From: Treponema sp.
GTDB lineage: Bacteria > Spirochaetota > Spirochaetia > Treponematales > Breznakiellaceae
Length of the DNA stretch: 15,887 nucleotides
Reading direction: 5' to 3'
NCBI GenBank assembly: GCA_031290325.1
Contig: JAITNU010000154.1
Span: forward strand, 1-15,887
The translations under genes and the position numbers were made by a program. Below are positions 13,186 through 15,887 of the stretch, in pieces; position 1 is the stretch's first letter, and every line of letters begins with the position of its first letter. The notes beneath the pieces were generated by a model that saw only the letters and a list, made by a program, of their open reading frames with translations, was not told the origin of the DNA and did no database searches.

Positions 13186-14415
13186 ATGAGAAATGTTATT
13201 GGGGCGGTGTGTATCAACTGTGGGGTGCAATACGAAGCTGGTGATACTACTTACACGTGTAAGCAATGCGGTGGTGTTCTTGATATACAATATGACTATG
13301 AATACATCAAGTCCCGGCTGAACCGGGAAACACTGGCAGGGCGGAAAGATTTTTCTATGTGGCGCTATCTGGAACTCCTCCCGATAGAGGAGGGCAGCCG
13401 GCTCACGCCCCTGCGGATCGGCGGGTCCCCTCTCTACAGAGCTGAAAAACTGGGGGAACATCTGGGGCTTAAAACGCTCTATATAAAAGATGATGGCCTT
13501 AACCCAACGGGGAGCTTGAAGGACCGGGCCTCTGCAATCGCCGTGGTCAGAGCGGCCCACGCGGGGATGCACACCGTGGCCTGCTCCTCCACGGGGAACG
13601 CCGCATCTTCCCTCGCAGGGAATGCCGCGGCCATGGGGCTTGAGTCCTTCATCTTCGTGCCTGAGCGGGCGCCCAAGGGCAAGGTTGCCCAGCTCATGAT
13701 CTTCGGCGCCCATGTTATCAGCGTCAAGGGTAATTATGAGGATACCTTTCGGCTCTCCGCCGAGGCCATTGAAAAATGGGGGTGGTATAACCGCAACGCC
13801 GCCATCAATCCCTACCTTTCGGAGGGGAAGAAGACTATATCCCTGGAAATCGCCGAACAACTGGGCTTCAAGGCCCCGGATTATGTGGCGGTCTCCGTGG
13901 GGGACGGTTGTACCATTGCCGGAGTGTGGAAGGGTTTCAAGGACCTCTACGCCATCGGTCTTATTGACGCGCTGCCCCGGCTCATCAGCGTCCAGGCCAA
14001 GGGCTGCTGTCCCATTAACCGGGCCATTGAGACGAACCGGCCCTTGGAGCCTATGGAAGAAAACACCCTTGCCGACAGTATCGCCGTGGGGGTGCCCCGG
14101 AACGGGGAAAAGGCCCTCAGAGCCATCCGGGAATCCCAGGGGCTGACGATTACAGTTTCTGACGATGAAATCCTCATGGCCATGAGGCTCCTCGGGGCTA
14201 CGAGCGGCGTCTTTGGGGAACCTGCTGGGGTAAGCGGCACAGCGGGGATTAAGAAGGCGGTGGAACAGCACTTGATCCCGGCAGAGGCGGTGGTAGTATC
14301 CCTGGTAACCGGCAACGGCCTTAAAGATACGGCATCCGCCCTGTGCGCCGCTGGGGAGCCACTGCATATTCCCCCGGATCTGGGGATATTGATTGCCGAG
14401 CTGGATCGCACGTAG
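13186..14415 (+). CDS. thrC: Threonine synthase (zinc-ribbon, PLP-dependent)
   Basis: A 409-residue fold-type II PLP enzyme matching the threonine synthase family, which converts O-phosphohomoserine to threonine. It has an N-terminal zinc ribbon (Cys9-x2-Cys12, Cys25-x2-Cys28), the PLP lysine Lys112 in NPTGSLKDRAS (106-116), SSTGNAASS (134-142), the phosphate-binding loop SVGDGCTIAG (237-246) and the C-terminal TGNGLKD (375-381). This layout is the class with a zinc ribbon found in many bacteria and archaea. No homoserine dehydrogenase or kinase gene is next to it. Instead it pairs with another fold-type II enzyme and lies downstream of an amino-acid transporter and racemase. A related reaction, for example threonine/serine deamination or another beta- or gamma-replacement, is therefore possible. 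It is 18 bases upstream of the next gene. Confidence 0.82.
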   Translation: MRNVIGAVCINCGVQYEAGDTTYTCKQCGGVLDIQYDYEYIKSRLNRETLAGRKDFSMWRYLELLPIEEGSRLTPLRIGGSPLYRAEKLGEHLGLKTLYIKDDGLNPTGSLKDRASAIAVVRAAHAGMHTVACSSTGNAASSLAGNAAAMGLESFIFVPERAPKGKVAQLMIFGAHVISVKGNYEDTFRLSAEAIEKWGWYNRNAAINPYLSEGKKTISLEIAEQLGFKAPDYVAVSVGDGCTIAGVWKGFKDLYAIGLIDALPRLISVQAKGCCPINRAIETNRPLEPMEENTLADSIAVGVPRNGEKALRAIRESQGLTITVSDDEILMAMRLLGATSGVFGEPAGVSGTAGIKKAVEQHLIPAEAVVVSLVTGNGLKDTASALCAAGEPLHIPPDLGILIAELDRT

Positions 14416-14433
14416 CAGAAAGAGGAGATTTTT

Positions 14434-14805
14434 ATGGACACCATCAGTTATCTTGAATCATTACCCCTTAATAAAATCATCAAATATCCGGGGGGGTCCC
14501 CCAAAAATGGGGTGCCTTTTACCGGGTATCCCCGGCAGCACCCTTCGGAAAAACACAAACTCATCCTGGTGTATGATCCTCTGGGAGAAAGTCCTACGGT
14601 GATGGAATTCAAGGTTGATGATGTGCTCTACGCAGAAGAAGTACATTCGGCGGTTACGGAAACAGGAGAAGCAGCGCCTTTGATACGCCTTTGGATCCGC
14701 AAAGGTGCCCGCGGGGTAATTCTGGAACCCTTTGAGGTTGATGATCCGATCAAGTTGATCAATAAATCACGGGATTTAGGCAGCCGTTTCTTAATAGAAA
14801 CGTAA
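14434..14805 (+). CDS. Conserved-looking 123-residue protein of unknown function
   Basis: I cannot assign a known domain. The protein is 123 residues, without a signal peptide, membrane helix or cysteine, so it is probably cytoplasmic. It has a Gly/Pro-rich front (KYPGGSPKNGVPFTGYPRQH, about 17-36), a hydrophobic strand followed by an acidic turn (LILVYDPLGESP, 43-54), then alternating beta-like segments (VMEFKVDDVLYAEEV and IRLWIRKGARGVILEPFEV) and a basic tail. A mostly beta fold is my impression. AGAGGAG (14421-14427), six bases before the ATG, is a strong RBS. It lies 18 bases after thrC and two bases before the radical SAM gene, so it is almost certainly co-expressed with them. GYPRQHPSEK and DPLGESP look like conserved motifs that could serve as search seeds. 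Confidence 0.8.
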   Translation: MDTISYLESLPLNKIIKYPGGSPKNGVPFTGYPRQHPSEKHKLILVYDPLGESPTVMEFKVDDVLYAEEVHSAVTETGEAAPLIRLWIRKGARGVILEPFEVDDPIKLINKSRDLGSRFLIET

Positions 14806-14807
14806 CC

Positions 14808-15866
14808 ATGCAGCTAAATCCTCCTGAGGGAAGGTATTTTGACTGCCTTCCCAGAGGCTCCTCTTCGCAGCCCCAAGGGATGATACAATGTCGGCTCTGT
14901 CCCCGATGCTGCCGGCTTCCCGATGGAGGGCTTGGCCGCTGCGGGGTTAGGGGAAACCGGGGCGGGGTGGGGAACCTGCCCTATTACGCCTTTATCACCG
15001 CCCTAGCCGTGGACCCTATTGAAAAAAAGCCCCTCTATCACTTTAACCCCGGTTCCTCCATTTTATCCCTGGGATTCGCAGGTTGTAATCTCCACTGTCC
15101 GTTCTGCCAGAACTGGCACATTTCCCAGCGTACCGATGTTCCAGGCCGGTATTGTGCTCCTGCAGACCTTATTGCCGCGGCTCAAGCAGAGGCGTCCCCT
15201 CAGATCGCCTATACCTACTCGGAGCCACTGGTCCACATCGAATACCTCCTGGACTGCATGGCCCGTGCCCATGAGTCAGGACTCGCGAATGTGCTGGTCA
15301 GTAACGGTTGCGTACAGATAGAAGCGGCACAAGCGGTTCTGAGCCTCATCGACGCGGTCAATGTTGATTTAAAATGTTTCTCCGAGGATACCTATCGCCG
15401 CGTCCTCGGCGGGGACCTTTCCACCGTACTTACCTTCATTAAAACAGCCTGGAAAATGGGAGTACACCTGGAACTTACCACCCTCGTGGTACCGGAACTT
15501 AACGACAGTGACGGGGAAATTGATAGGTGCATAGCGTTTCTTGCGGGACTTTCAAAGGATATACCCTGGCACCTTTCGGCGTATCATCCTGCCTATCAAT
15601 GGAACGCACCTCCCACAGACGCATCCCGGCTTAGGTCAATTGCCCGGCGGGCACGGAACACCTTATCCTATGTGTATACCGGCAATCTACAAGGTGAGGC
15701 AAACGACACCTCCTGTCCCCAATGCGGCCAGCCCCTGGTACAACGCCACGGATACCACGTCAATACCCAAGGCTTAATTTTCAAAAAAGAGAAAAACACC
15801 ACTAGCGTGTATTGCAGTCATTGTGGAAGTCCTGCGCCCATCGTGATGAAGCGGAACCAGCTCTAA
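14808..15866 (+). CDS. amrS: AmmeMemoRadiSam system radical SAM enzyme (AmrS)
   Basis: A 352-residue radical SAM protein of the AmrS (pyruvate formate-lyase activase-like) family. The [4Fe-4S]-binding CxxxCxxC is at Cys93-Cys97-Cys100 in GCNLHCPFCQNW. An N-terminal cysteine cluster CRLCPRCC...CGVR (Cys28, 31, 35 and 45) and the VDPIEKKPLYHFNPGS stretch (68-83) are family signatures. The C-terminus carries two CxxC zinc-ribbon-like pairs (CPQC and CSHC) spaced about 35 residues apart. AmrS proteins usually occur with AMMECR1- and Memo-domain proteins; no such gene is in the window, though one could follow after 15866. The reaction is unknown. Start ATG 14808 is two bases after the previous stop with no clear SD, consistent with translational coupling. 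A later ATG at 14880 would remove the region before the first Cys pair. Confidence 0.88.
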   Translation: MQLNPPEGRYFDCLPRGSSSQPQGMIQCRLCPRCCRLPDGGLGRCGVRGNRGGVGNLPYYAFITALAVDPIEKKPLYHFNPGSSILSLGFAGCNLHCPFCQNWHISQRTDVPGRYCAPADLIAAAQAEASPQIAYTYSEPLVHIEYLLDCMARAHESGLANVLVSNGCVQIEAAQAVLSLIDAVNVDLKCFSEDTYRRVLGGDLSTVLTFIKTAWKMGVHLELTTLVVPELNDSDGEIDRCIAFLAGLSKDIPWHLSAYHPAYQWNAPPTDASRLRSIARRARNTLSYVYTGNLQGEANDTSCPQCGQPLVQRHGYHVNTQGLIFKKEKNTTSVYCSHCGSPAPIVMKRNQL

Positions 15867-15887
15867 AGAAGATTGGAATTGGCGTGG

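Noticed and set aside
13021..14367. Long open frame on the minus strand across thrC
   Set aside because: It spans two real plus-strand genes and shows no family signature.

Overview
The window looks like part of a spirochaete chromosome, most likely Treponema or a close relative. The strongest clue is a TPR lipoprotein, TRAP solute-binding protein and fused TRAP QM permease set in the same order as the Treponema pallidum TP0956-TP0957-TP0958 (TPAT) locus. Clear Shine-Dalgarno sites and moderately GC-rich coding DNA fit this, but the genus is an inference.

Positions 1-1127 are AT-rich and decayed. On the minus strand the window cuts into a GTG-started chromate transporter (chrA, 1-115). Its start overlaps the stop of an upstream gene of which only the last ~24 codons survive. 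That gene is interrupted by a frameshifted IS1-family remnant (about 178-452, plus strand). Next to it is an ISL3-family remnant (508 to about 890, minus strand) that keeps one terminal repeat and the transposase C-terminus. About 240 bp of AT-rich spacer then leads to the glmS promoter.

From 1128 onward every gene is on the plus strand and tightly packed. Block 1 is glmS (fructose-6-phosphate to glucosamine-6-phosphate), a PgcA/PGM2-type phosphohexomutase with its own likely extended -10 promoter, and a DEDDh exonuclease. Block 2, behind a TTGTTG-N17-TATATT promoter, is tatT, tatP, a fused tatQM permease, an aspartate/glutamate-type racemase and a dicarboxylate/amino-acid:cation symporter. 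It ends at a probable terminator lying across the symporter stop codon, followed by phased T-tracts. Block 3 is an uncharacterised fold-type II PLP enzyme, a threonine synthase-type PLP enzyme, a 123-residue protein of unknown function, and an AmrS-type radical SAM protein, with gaps of 2 to about 20 bp.

Blocks 2 and 3 together suggest uptake and interconversion of small metabolites, probably amino acids: TRAP importer, racemase and Arg-containing acidic amino-acid symporter, then two PLP lyase/synthase-fold enzymes. The actual substrates cannot be read from the sequence. The racemase-symporter-PLP enzyme neighbourhood and the TatP lacking the usual carboxylate-binding Arg are the most promising places for new biology. 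No tRNA, rRNA, CRISPR array or phage gene was seen.
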